DNA of 64,000 nucleotides from positions 1 to 64,000 of the forward strand of contig NZ_JAVKCH010000057.1 of the NCBI RefSeq assembly GCF_040222815.1. Reading direction: 5' to 3'. The notes beneath the pieces are model-generated. The model saw only the letters and a program-made list of their open reading frames with translations. It searched no databases and had not been told where the DNA came from. Below are positions 26,671 through 34,077 of the stretch, in pieces. Position 1 is the first letter of the stretch. Every line of letters starts with the position of its first letter. Source of the DNA: Imperialibacter sp040222815. Lineage in GTDB: Bacteria > Bacteroidota > Bacteroidia > Cytophagales > Cyclobacteriaceae. A program made the translations under genes and the position numbers.

Positions 26671-26778
26671 TACGACCCGGGAAAAGATTGGTTAAATTCT
26701 CCTCTGCAAAGGGCTTTTCGCCTTTCGTGTAATAGGGAATCTTTAACCTGCCCATTCCGTTTTATTCATTGTTTATAC

Positions 26779-26786
26779 TAAATTTG
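26779..26786 (+). promoter_or_regulatory. -7 promoter element before the DUF1573 gene
   Basis: TAAATTTG fully matches TAnnTTTG, 45 bp upstream of the first codon of the lipoprotein-like gene. There is no TTG at the -33 distance. The 160-bp gap before this gene makes a separate promoter plausible. Confidence 0.4.
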
Positions 26787-26830
26787 AAGTTCCTAACAGA
26801 ATTTTACTAACCCTTCAAAATACCATAGTC

Positions 26831-27394
26831 ATGAAGAAGTCAGTAGTTAACGTATTAGTTTTTGGAGCATTAGTGGCAGTAGGATTTAGCTGCTCAAATG
26901 CCGAAATGGAAGGCCGTCTGGCCAGATTGGAAGGTCGTGTTGCAGAATTGGAAGCCGGCAAAGCCAGAAGCGGACCAGCCTCCACGGCGGCTACAGCCAG
27001 CCCTACAATTCAGCAAACTGCGCTTGAAGAAGAAGTGCCATCAGGGCCGGCACCGGTTTTTACCTGGGCCGAAGAGACCCATGATTTTGGCACGATCACA
27101 GAAGGTGAGATCGCCGAACACGTGTTCAAATTCACTAACACTGGTGAAGCACCTTTGATTATATCAAATGCTTCAGCTTCTTGCGGCTGCACCGTGCCAG
27201 TTTGGCCTAAAGAGCCTATTCCAGTGGGTGGAACAGGCGAAATACAGGTCAAATTCAACAGTAGCAACAAGCCGGGTGTGCAGAACAAAACTGTTAGCAT
27301 CACTGCGAATACCGCACCTAAGCTGTCTCGTCTCAATATCAAGGCAGTTGTTGCTCCAAAAACTGGCGCCGCAGATGGCCCTGTTAAAAAATAA
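26831..27394 (+). CDS. DUF1573 lipoprotein
   Basis: The 187-aa protein has a signal peptide ending in the lipobox GFSC (Cys at about 21), a short coiled coil (EGRLARLEGRVAELE) and a DUF1573 Ig-like domain in the last ~110 residues (HDFGTITEGE, then ASCGCTVPVWPKEPI). The CGCT motif in the domain is typical and could coordinate metal or form a disulfide. The role of DUF1573 is unknown; the fold resembles ASPM-SPD-2-Hydin domains. It lies in the conserved cluster between ytxH and yajC. Confidence 0.85.
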   Translation: MKKSVVNVLVFGALVAVGFSCSNAEMEGRLARLEGRVAELEAGKARSGPASTAATASPTIQQTALEEEVPSGPAPVFTWAEETHDFGTITEGEIAEHVFKFTNTGEAPLIISNASASCGCTVPVWPKEPIPVGGTGEIQVKFNSSNKPGVQNKTVSITANTAPKLSRLNIKAVVAPKTGAADGPVKK

Positions 27395-27418
27395 TTATAC
27401 CTAAACAATCACATAAGA

Positions 27419-27739
27419 ATGCATTTGATTTTAGCACAGGCAAGTTCAGGTGGGGGCTACATGCAGTTTGTTATGCTGGGTGGCATGATCCTGATATTTT
27501 GGCTTTTTTTCATCAGGCCTCAACAAAAAAAGCAGAAAGAGCAACGCAAGTTTATTGATGAAATTAAAAAAGGTGATACTGTTGTGACCACCGGGGGAAT
27601 CCACGGAAAAATAGCAGCAGTTGAAGGTGACACGATTGTTCTTGAGGTTGATAAGGGGCTGAAGATCAAATTCGAAAAGGCCGCTATTTCGCTGGATGCC
27701 AGCAAAAAATATGCGACGCCGGCAGCGGCAGCCTCATAA
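27419..27739 (+). CDS. yajC: Preprotein translocase subunit YajC
   Basis: The 106-aa protein is the YajC accessory subunit of the Sec-DF-YajC complex in the inner membrane. A membrane helix (MLGGMILIFWLFFIRPQQK, about residues 19-37) is followed by a cytoplasmic domain with EIKKGDTVVTTGGIHGKI, the family signature. It sits 24 bp after the DUF1573 gene and 26 bp before ybbR. Confidence 0.93.
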   Translation: MHLILAQASSGGGYMQFVMLGGMILIFWLFFIRPQQKKQKEQRKFIDEIKKGDTVVTTGGIHGKIAAVEGDTIVLEVDKGLKIKFEKAAISLDASKKYATPAAAAS

Positions 27740-27765
27740 GGAAACCTCAAATATTGCCTGCTAGA

Positions 27766-28725
27766 ATGGCAAACAAAAAAGTCTTTACATTTAAGATTGG
27801 AGAAAATTGGAAGGTAGTAGTATTGGCAGTTTTAGCCGCTACTACCTTTTGGTTTTTTAACTCCCTCAACAAAAACTACGAGGCCAGGCTTAGCTACCCT
27901 ATTGCCTTCGATTTTCCACGTGATAGTGTCGTAATTGTTAAGCCACTTCCGGATGAAGTGCGTATTGACGTGGCCAGTGGGGGCTGGAACCTCTTGCGTA
28001 AAACTTTTTGGTTCAACGTTGACCCGTTGGTTATTCAACTCGACAACCCCACCGAGATAAAGTTTCTCACCAGAAACTCCCTCTACGACATCATAAAAGA
28101 CCAGCTGACTGACATTGACCTTAACAGGGTGGTGACAGACACACTTTTTATTTCTGTCGAGCCCAAAATTCAGAAAATGGTAATGGCCGTGGTGGATAGC
28201 CTGACCATTCCACTCGCAACAAACTACAGACTTACCAGCCCAATTACTTACGAACCAGACAGCGTGCTGATAGAGGGCCCGTCAAGCCTTATGAACCGCT
28301 TTCCGTCCACCTGGCTGCTGGAGTTTGACCGCAGCGACATCGCTGGTGATTTTGAGCGTTCGCTGGCCGTGCCCCTGACTGACAATCGGCTGATGAGCTC
28401 GACTCCCAAGTCAGTGACTGTTAAGTTCAGAGCCGAAGAATTCATAAGAGACTCCCTGCTGGTAGAAATTCAGCCTGTTAACTTCCCAAACAGATACCGG
28501 GGCAAAGTGCCTTACCTGGCTGACACTGTCACCTACGTCTTCTACACCATCAAGGGCGATCTTGCCAGCCAGGTTAGCGACTCAGCATTCTCTATTGCTG
28601 CCGATTTCAAAATGTACAACAGCGAAGACTCCACCATCACCCCTGTTGTCCTGTTCAGACCGACGGAAGTGCTCGAACTTCAGCTGCTCCCCGAAAAACT
28701 TAAGGTCGGCCATGCCAACCAGTAA
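27766..28725 (+). CDS. YbbR-domain membrane protein
   Basis: The 319-aa protein has one N-terminal membrane helix (about residues 10-28, WKVVVLAVLAATTFWFF) and YbbR-like beta domains outside the membrane (PITYEPDSVLIEGPSSLMN is the clearest repeat). In Firmicutes YbbR/CdaR controls the diadenylate cyclase CdaA; whether this protein does so is unknown, and no cyclase gene is adjacent. The frame begins at a TTG (27754); the ATG at 27766 is more likely. Its end overlaps coaE by 14 bp. Confidence 0.78.
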   Translation: MANKKVFTFKIGENWKVVVLAVLAATTFWFFNSLNKNYEARLSYPIAFDFPRDSVVIVKPLPDEVRIDVASGGWNLLRKTFWFNVDPLVIQLDNPTEIKFLTRNSLYDIIKDQLTDIDLNRVVTDTLFISVEPKIQKMVMAVVDSLTIPLATNYRLTSPITYEPDSVLIEGPSSLMNRFPSTWLLEFDRSDIAGDFERSLAVPLTDNRLMSSTPKSVTVKFRAEEFIRDSLLVEIQPVNFPNRYRGKVPYLADTVTYVFYTIKGDLASQVSDSAFSIAADFKMYNSEDSTITPVVLFRPTEVLELQLLPEKLKVGHANQ

Positions 28726-29344
28726 ACCCATGCTTGTTGGCGTCACCGGCGGCATTGGCTCCGGCAAGTCCACCGTCTGCAAAATATTCGAAGTGCTTGG
28801 TGTGCCCGTTTACAATTCCGACGACAGAGCAAAGTCTTTGATGGTGGAAGACATCGTGCTTGTTGAGGGCATAAGGGCAGCTTTCGGAGAAGAGGCCTAC
28901 CTTGACAATAAAAACCTCAATAGGAACTTTTTGGCAAAAGAAGTCTTCTCAAATCCTTCCAAATTGGAAACACTCAATAGCCTGGTGCATCCCGCTGTCG
29001 GGCGGGATTTTGCTTCCTGGGTGGCTGTTCAAAGTAGTCAGCCATACGTCATCAAAGAAGCGGCATTGCTGTTTGAAACCGGTTCAAACAACTCGCTGGA
29101 CAGTGTCGTGCTTGTCACCGCACCGGAAGAACTCAGAGTCAGTCGGGTACTGGCACGGGATCCCCAGCGTAGTCAAAAGCAGGTGAGGGATATCATCGGG
29201 AATCAGCTCAAAGACGAGGAGAAGAAAAAGCTGGCCGACTACATACTCAACAATAACGAGCAGGAACTTTTGGTGCCTGAGGTAGTGGCACTGCACGAAA
29301 CGCTACTGACCACTGCTGCTAAAAGAGCTGCAAAGGAAGCTTGA
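28712..29344 (+). CDS. coaE: Dephospho-CoA kinase
   Basis: The 210-aa enzyme phosphorylates dephospho-CoA at the 3'-OH of ribose with ATP, the last step of coenzyme A synthesis. Walker A is GGIGSGKST, followed by VPVYNSDDRAKSLM, and the CoA-binding region carries HPAVGRDF. The frame runs upstream inside ybbR, but the start is ATG 28712 (MPTSKPMLVGVTGG) or 28730. It is the last gene of the nusB cluster, translationally coupled to ybbR. Confidence 0.9.
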   Translation: MPTSKPMLVGVTGGIGSGKSTVCKIFEVLGVPVYNSDDRAKSLMVEDIVLVEGIRAAFGEEAYLDNKNLNRNFLAKEVFSNPSKLETLNSLVHPAVGRDFASWVAVQSSQPYVIKEAALLFETGSNNSLDSVVLVTAPEELRVSRVLARDPQRSQKQVRDIIGNQLKDEEKKKLADYILNNNEQELLVPEVVALHETLLTTAAKRAAKEA

Positions 29345-29678
29345 TCTGGTCAGCGTAGAACTTTATTCTGGTGCTTTTGTCGTCAAAGGGTTCAATCTTA
29401 TCGATCCTGTCATACTTGTGGTTGTAGAAAACCTCGAAAAGCTGAGAACCCAATTGATAAAGGTTCACTTTGTGTCCATAGTACCTGATCGCAAACAGGA
29501 ATTCTCCCTCAACATACAGTTTGTTGATTTTTTGATTGAGTGACAATTGATCGAAGCTTTTCAAACCAGTTATTCGATTTACAGATGCCTGAATATCACA
29601 AAAAATCAGGTAAAGTGAAATGGACTTCGCCAAATAAAAAACACCGAAGCAATGCCCCGTTGCCTTTCTCTGAAACAT
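29319..29678 (-). CDS. Conserved-type small protein of unknown function
   Basis: The product is up to 119 aa. The part that looks constrained is residues ~38-119 (LSLNQKINKLYVEGEFLFA, FYNHKYDRIDKIEPF, RIKFYADQIKLP), a pattern I associate with a short Bacteroidota family near coaE. The first ~35 residues are unusual for a soluble protein and the true start may lie further in. It begins 11 bp after the stop of the T9SS cargo gene upstream and overlaps the end of coaE by 26 bp on the other strand. Function unknown. Confidence 0.55.
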   Translation of the reverse strand: MFQRKATGHCFGVFYLAKSISLYLIFCDIQASVNRITGLKSFDQLSLNQKINKLYVEGEFLFAIRYYGHKVNLYQLGSQLFEVFYNHKYDRIDKIEPFDDKSTRIKFYADQIKLPLQLF

Positions 29679-29689
29679 ACGTGCAATTA

Positions 29690-30649
29690 TTAATTGATCA
29701 TTATTTTTCTAACAAGCCTGCTTTTTCCCTGCACTACCTGAAGCAGATAAATGCCCGCTGGCTGGTCAGTCAGGTTAAACTCCTTTGAGTACCTGCCATC
29801 GAAAGTCTTGATTTCCTCTTCGTAAATAGTTTTCCCGCTTAGATCCACAATAGACACCTGCAACGGATCAGTTGACCTGAGCGACATCTTTAATGTGAAA
29901 TGGCCATGACTCGGATTAGGGTAATAGTTCAGGTCCAGCGGTTCGAGCTTCTCCATTTTTTTGGACGAGAGCTGGTCAAGCGAAGCTTCGTTGTCCTCTA
30001 TTTTTGAAATCGTTATTTTCTTCCGCAGCACTATTGTCGACCCATGCTTGTCGCCGTCTTCACTATTCCATTCGAAGAAGTAACCATTGTTACCACCCAT
30101 TTCGAGCCGCTGTCCGAAAACTTCCCTCAACGAGTCGATATCAAATGGGGTTAACTTCGTACTGAAGAGGCTATCCATCCCTCCAAACATCCAAACTGCA
30201 TCTTCAGAGTCTTTGGGGGCCCTAAAAACATATGATTGCGCTCCATCCGTCCCATTGAACTGAAACGTTCCCGAGCCATCGAAAAAGAAAGACTTTAATG
30301 AGTCGGAGTCCGAGAGAATGTGTATTCGCTCTTTTACACCCGGAGACTGATCCAGAATGATGGTATGCAAACCGCCTTCCTCTTTTCCATTACCGTAAAA
30401 CTGCACATCCAGCTCATTCTCATCCAGAAAAGCTTTGAGCTCGTCGTCAGCCAGCATCTCCTCTCTGGTCTTATATTCCTTCTTGAAAGTTTTGGTGCTT
30501 CCGTCTTCATCAGTCCGCAACTCCACATGGATCCTTTTGTCTTTTGACCGTTCAATAGTGGTTTGCTTTTGGGCCAAAGCGCCACCAGCCAACAATACGA
30601 AGACCGGGAGCAAAAGCCTTATTCTTTTTGTTAATGTCATAGTTTTCAT
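29690..30649 (-). CDS. T9SS-sorted secreted protein paired with a two-component system
   Basis: The 319-aa protein has a signal peptide (about residues 1-26) and a type A T9SS sorting domain at the end (LDLNYYPNPSHGHFTLKM, then YLLQVVQGKSRLVRKIMIN), so it should cross the outer membrane. The middle is acidic, rich in Asp and Phe, with no recognised domain. It is divergent from the histidine kinase at 30772, and the shared 122-bp region holds a phased GTTAA operator. Control of this gene by that two-component system is a strong inference; the protein might be an output or the ligand source. ATG 30649 or 30640 are both possible starts. Confidence 0.75.
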   Translation of the reverse strand: MKTMTLTKRIRLLLPVFVLLAGGALAQKQTTIERSKDKRIHVELRTDEDGSTKTFKKEYKTREEMLADDELKAFLDENELDVQFYGNGKEEGGLHTIILDQSPGVKERIHILSDSDSLKSFFFDGSGTFQFNGTDGAQSYVFRAPKDSEDAVWMFGGMDSLFSTKLTPFDIDSLREVFGQRLEMGGNNGYFFEWNSEDGDKHGSTIVLRKKITISKIEDNEASLDQLSSKKMEKLEPLDLNYYPNPSHGHFTLKMSLRSTDPLQVSIVDLSGKTIYEEEIKTFDGRYSKEFNLTDQPAGIYLLQVVQGKSRLVRKIMIN

Positions 30650-30666
30650 AGTTCGTAGTGTTTAAC

Positions 30667-30674
30667 CAAATGTA
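30667..30674 (-). promoter_or_regulatory. -7 promoter element of the T9SS cargo gene
   Basis: On the minus strand TACATTTG fully matches TAnnTTTG, 25 bp before the ATG at 30649. No TTG is found at the -33 distance; the GTTAA repeats begin 23 bp upstream instead, as expected for an activator-dependent promoter. Confidence 0.5.
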
Positions 30675-30696
30675 CTCCGATGAGCAAAGCGGGGAT

Positions 30697-30732
30697 GTTA
30701 AAGCATGGTTAATTGTTGTTAAAAAAGGTTAA
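30697..30732. promoter_or_regulatory. Operator: four GTTAA direct repeats on one DNA face
   Basis: GTTAA starts at 30697, 30708, 30718 and 30728, steps of 11, 10 and 10 bp. The site lies between divergent -7 elements, 23 bp from the left one and 32 bp from the right one, exactly as in the operator at 13305-13341. The last unit, GTTAAAAGCGAACCA, is close to the last unit there (TGTAAAAGCTAAACA). The OmpR-type regulator encoded at 32387 is the likely binder. Confidence 0.6.
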
Positions 30733-30759
30733 AAGCGAACCAGTTAGGTATCTTGAGCG

Positions 30760-30767
30760 TAAATTTG
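30760..30767 (+). promoter_or_regulatory. -7 promoter element of the histidine kinase operon
   Basis: TAAATTTG fully matches TAnnTTTG and starts 12 bp before the ATG at 30772, so the transcript would be leaderless or nearly so. No TTG at -33. Confidence 0.45.
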
Positions 30768-30771
30768 GAGC

Positions 30772-32403
30772 ATGAGTAAGAACACCCTTCGTTGGATCAT
30801 AGCGCTAATGAGCGTAGCCCTTATGGGGCTGGTAGCCTTCCAGCTTTACTGGATTGATGCTGTGATTGAGGTGAACCAGGAGCGCTTCCGAAAGGATGTA
30901 CAAACAGCCCTGACCAACGCCGTGGATAAGCTGGAAAGGCAAGAGGCCATGCTCGTGGCTTTCGACAATTTCAATTCCAATATCAAGTTCAGAAGTGTCA
31001 CGCCCATGGCCCCGGGCAATGTCAGATATATTGAGAGCACCTATAAAAAATGGGAAGTGAAAAGTGGAGAAGAACCGGTTGAAGCTTCTCAAAAGATAAA
31101 AAAACTCCCTTATGGTGTGCAGTACCAATTCGAATCAAATGAAGGCGATAATATCTATGTTGTTCAGGACACGTCAGTTCTCGTGGTGCCATCATCACCC
31201 GGCGACGGATTCAGTGGTTTCACATTTACTTCAGAAATCGGCGACTCAACGCATTTTGCCGTAGGGCAGTACAAGAAAACAATACAAAAGGCGGCACAAA
31301 AAACTGAAATGATCCAGGTGGCGCTGCACGAGCTGCTTTTTGAGAAGCCCACCATCTCCAACAGGATTGACCCTCACCAGCTTGATTCTCTGCTGGCATC
31401 GGAACTTGAAAATAAGGGCATTAACACAGAGTACGACTACAGCATTGTCGATGAGGAGTCAGGCAAGATTGTTTTGGCCTCCACCAACTACCAACCAAAA
31501 ACAAGGCGGCACACGGAATTCAGGGCCAGTCTGTTCCCCAACGACTTGCTGGGTGAGGGCAGCACTCTTTTGATAAGCTTCCCCAATCAAAAATCGTTTT
31601 TGCTTCAGAAGATTTGGACCAGCATGGCCTCCTCAGCCGTGCTTTTGGTCACCATCATCTTTTGCTTTGGCTATGCCGTGCAAACCATCATCAAGCAAAA
31701 GAAAATATCGGAGATAAAAAACGACTTCATAAACAACATGACCCATGAGTTCAAAACACCGATCTCTACGGTCGCCCTGGCTTGCGAAGCGCTACAGGAT
31801 GAGCAGGTGGCCGTTCAGCCAACCTTTCAAAAACGCTATCTCAAAATTATTTCTGAGGAGAACAAACGCCTCGGCCTTCAGGTGGAAAAAGTGCTCCAAA
31901 TGGCCGCACTCGACCGAAAAGATTTCAAGCTTAAACTGGAGAGCGTAGACATCAATGACCTGATCGAAAAGGCCATTGACAATGTGGTGCTTCAGGTGCA
32001 AAAACGAAATGGAACAATCACCACCGAGATGAGAGCCAATCCGGCCAAAATACTCGGGGATCAAATGCACTTAACTAATATCATACACAACCTGCTCGAC
32101 AACGCCAATAAGTATTCGCCCGAAGATCCAGAAATTCTGGTTAAAACTTCTAATAGCAAAAATGGGATTGTCATCACGGTGGAAGACCATGGGCTGGGGA
32201 TGAGCAAGGAGTCTGCTCAGAAGATATTTGACCGGTTTTACCGGGTGCCTACAGGCAACCTACACGATGTTAAAGGCTTTGGTCTCGGGCTTGCCTACGT
32301 AAAAACCATGGTAGAGGCGCATGGAGGCACAATCGAAGTAAAAAGTGAACTCAAAAAAGGAAGTACATTCGAAATACATCTACCCTATGGAAATGAAGCC
32401 TAA
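30772..32403 (+). CDS. Sensor histidine kinase, HisKA/HATPase type
   Basis: The 543-aa inner-membrane kinase has a first membrane helix at ~8-28, a ~250-residue periplasmic sensor region with no recognised domain, a second helix at ~283-305, then a HisKA domain with H325 in NNMTHEFKTPISTVAL and a HATPase domain (DNANKYSPEDPE, VEDHGLGMSKES, KGFGLGLAYVKTM). Its partner is the OmpR-type regulator whose start overlaps its end by 17 bp. The upstream operator shared with a T9SS cargo gene suggests autoregulation. The signal sensed is unknown. Confidence 0.9.
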   Translation: MSKNTLRWIIALMSVALMGLVAFQLYWIDAVIEVNQERFRKDVQTALTNAVDKLERQEAMLVAFDNFNSNIKFRSVTPMAPGNVRYIESTYKKWEVKSGEEPVEASQKIKKLPYGVQYQFESNEGDNIYVVQDTSVLVVPSSPGDGFSGFTFTSEIGDSTHFAVGQYKKTIQKAAQKTEMIQVALHELLFEKPTISNRIDPHQLDSLLASELENKGINTEYDYSIVDEESGKIVLASTNYQPKTRRHTEFRASLFPNDLLGEGSTLLISFPNQKSFLLQKIWTSMASSAVLLVTIIFCFGYAVQTIIKQKKISEIKNDFINNMTHEFKTPISTVALACEALQDEQVAVQPTFQKRYLKIISEENKRLGLQVEKVLQMAALDRKDFKLKLESVDINDLIEKAIDNVVLQVQKRNGTITTEMRANPAKILGDQMHLTNIIHNLLDNANKYSPEDPEILVKTSNSKNGIVITVEDHGLGMSKESAQKIFDRFYRVPTGNLHDVKGFGLGLAYVKTMVEAHGGTIEVKSELKKGSTFEIHLPYGNEA

Positions 32404-33079
32404 ATTATTAATCGTTGAAGATGATCCGAATTTGGGCCAGATCTTACGGGAATATCTGGAAGTAAAAGGCTACGAACCAACTCTCTGTACTGACGGAGAG
32501 GCTGGATTTACCACCTTTGCCCGCAATAGCTTCGATATGTGCATTCTTGATGTGATGATGCCTAAGAAGGATGGCTTCACCCTTGCCAGAGAAATACGAG
32601 AGAAAAGCAAAACCATTCCCATCATCTTCCTCACGGCCAAATCGATGAAAGATGATACCATTGAAGGCTTGAAAATTGGTGCCGACGATTATTTAACCAA
32701 GCCGTTTTCAATGGAAGAGCTCCTTTTAAGAATGAAGGCGATATTTAGAAGAACCAATGGCAGTGGCGGGGAAGCGACCCTTCAATTCGAAATCGGCAGC
32801 CTTTATTTTGATGCTCACCTTAATTTGCTAAAAAGTCCAACTGAAGAAATAAAGCTCACATCAAAAGAAAATGCCCTTCTTCTTTTGTTCTGCCAAAACC
32901 TCAACAAAACCGTTGACAGGGCAGAGGCGCTTTTGAAAATCTGGCACGATGACAGCTACTTTAACGCCAGAAGCATGGATGTATACATTGCCAAGCTCCG
33001 CAAATACCTGAAAGAAGATGAACGCCTCAGAATTCTCACCGTGCACGGCCAGGGGTTCAAACTTGTGGAGCTCAAATAG
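32387..33079 (+). CDS. OmpR-family response regulator
   Basis: The 230-aa regulator has a receiver domain (residues 1-~120; phospho-acceptor near D55 in DMCILDVMMPKKDG; Thr in FLTAKS; Lys in LTKPFS) and an OmpR-type winged helix (recognition helix ARSMDVYIAKLRKYL, wing VHGQGFKLVEL). Layout and sequence resemble RprY. The start is ATG 32387 or 32393, within the last codons of the kinase gene. The recognition helix closely resembles that of the membrane regulator at 13381 (GRSLDMFVSKLRKKL), and both are near similar phased direct repeats. Confidence 0.9.
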   Translation: MEMKPKLLIVEDDPNLGQILREYLEVKGYEPTLCTDGEAGFTTFARNSFDMCILDVMMPKKDGFTLAREIREKSKTIPIIFLTAKSMKDDTIEGLKIGADDYLTKPFSMEELLLRMKAIFRRTNGSGGEATLQFEIGSLYFDAHLNLLKSPTEEIKLTSKENALLLLFCQNLNKTVDRAEALLKIWHDDSYFNARSMDVYIAKLRKYLKEDERLRILTVHGQGFKLVELK

Positions 33080-33232
33080 ATTTTGTATTTTCTTATCAGA
33101 TTAAAGCTTGGCCTTGCTGGACAAACATTTCTCGGGGCTTTGGTACCTAACCGAATTCTGGAAAATATAATCACAGGCGAGGGTCTCTACGGCTAAAGTT
33201 TACTATTTTCACGGGCTCAACAATTTATTTAT

Positions 33233-33964
33233 ATGATACAGCTTGTACCATCCATAACAGTGATGAAGGGAAAGTCGGTGCGCCTTACCAAAGGAGACTT
33301 TTCCAGTGAGACCATTTATGATGAGCCTCCTTTGGATGTTGCAATGCAGTTTGAACAACATGGCATCGAAAGGGTGTACCTGGTGGATCTTGAGGGGTCA
33401 AAAAAGGGCAGTCCCGTTAACTACCATGTGCTGGAGGCGATGGCCGGACACACCAAGCTTAAAATCAATTACGCAGGTGGTGTTCACACCGATGGTGATA
33501 TTTTGAAGCTGATAGAGTTCGGTGCAGACAGTATTACTTCAGCCACCATGGCCGTTTATAAGCCGGAGCTTTTCACGTCATGGCTGATGTCCTACGGCAG
33601 AAATAAGATTGCGCTTGGAGCCGACTCGCTCAATGGGCAGATTCGGGTAGGTGGCTGGCTGAAAGATACCAGTATAGACCTGTTTGAGCATATTGACTTC
33701 TTTTACCAGAACGGCCTCAAATACCTTAAAACTACCGATATCTCAAGAGATGGGGTGCTTGAGGGCCCGTCTTTCGAACTGTTTGAACAACTGGTAGCCC
33801 GCTTTCCCAACCTCCACATATTTGCCAGCGGCGGCGTTCGCAATGTTGATGACATCAAGCGCCTGGCCGACATCGGTGTTTATGGTGTCATATTCGGGAA
33901 AGCCTACTATGAAGGCAAAATCACACTAAAAGACATTGAAAGCCTGGTGGTAAAGAGTGTCTGA
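33233..33964 (+). CDS. Divergent HisA-like (beta/alpha)8 isomerase family protein
   Basis: The 243-aa protein clearly belongs to the HisA/HisF barrel family: MKGKSVRLTKGDF, YLVDLEGSKKGS, TTDISRDGVLEGPSFELF and FASGGVRNVDDIKRL are all HisA-like. HisA isomerises ProFAR to PRFAR in histidine synthesis. Two expected residues differ. The first catalytic Asp, in PAIDxxxG of HisA, is Thr9 here (PSITVMKG), and the GGGIR phosphate loop reads AGGVH (81-85). The second catalytic Asp appears kept (D131 in GADSLNGQIRVGGW). There are no other his genes nearby. It may be a paralog with another substrate rather than the histidine enzyme. Confidence 0.75.
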   Translation: MIQLVPSITVMKGKSVRLTKGDFSSETIYDEPPLDVAMQFEQHGIERVYLVDLEGSKKGSPVNYHVLEAMAGHTKLKINYAGGVHTDGDILKLIEFGADSITSATMAVYKPELFTSWLMSYGRNKIALGADSLNGQIRVGGWLKDTSIDLFEHIDFFYQNGLKYLKTTDISRDGVLEGPSFELFEQLVARFPNLHIFASGGVRNVDDIKRLADIGVYGVIFGKAYYEGKITLKDIESLVVKSV

Positions 33965-34019
33965 AAAATCACCAAACTTTACCATTCAAAGAATAGTGAA
34001 TTTCTTTTTTGCAACACTG

Positions 34020-34050
34020 TTGCATTTAGAATTCCCTAGCCCTACTTTTG
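34020..34050 (+). promoter_or_regulatory. Promoter of the TonB receptor operon
   Basis: TTG at 34020-34022, a 20-bp spacer and TACTTTTG at 34043-34050 match the full Bacteroidota consensus. It overlaps the TTG at 34048, which rules that codon out as the start and points to 34078. Confidence 0.6.
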
Positions 34051-34077
34051 TTCTTTACAGAAGTTGATTCAACTGGC

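Noticed and set aside
26701..26735. Terminator between ytxH and the DUF1573 gene
   Set aside because: AAAGGGC/GCCTTT pairing has a mismatch, a short stem and no T-run.
29540..29788. 82-aa plus-strand frame
   Set aside because: It is antisense to two genes on the minus strand and has no family features.
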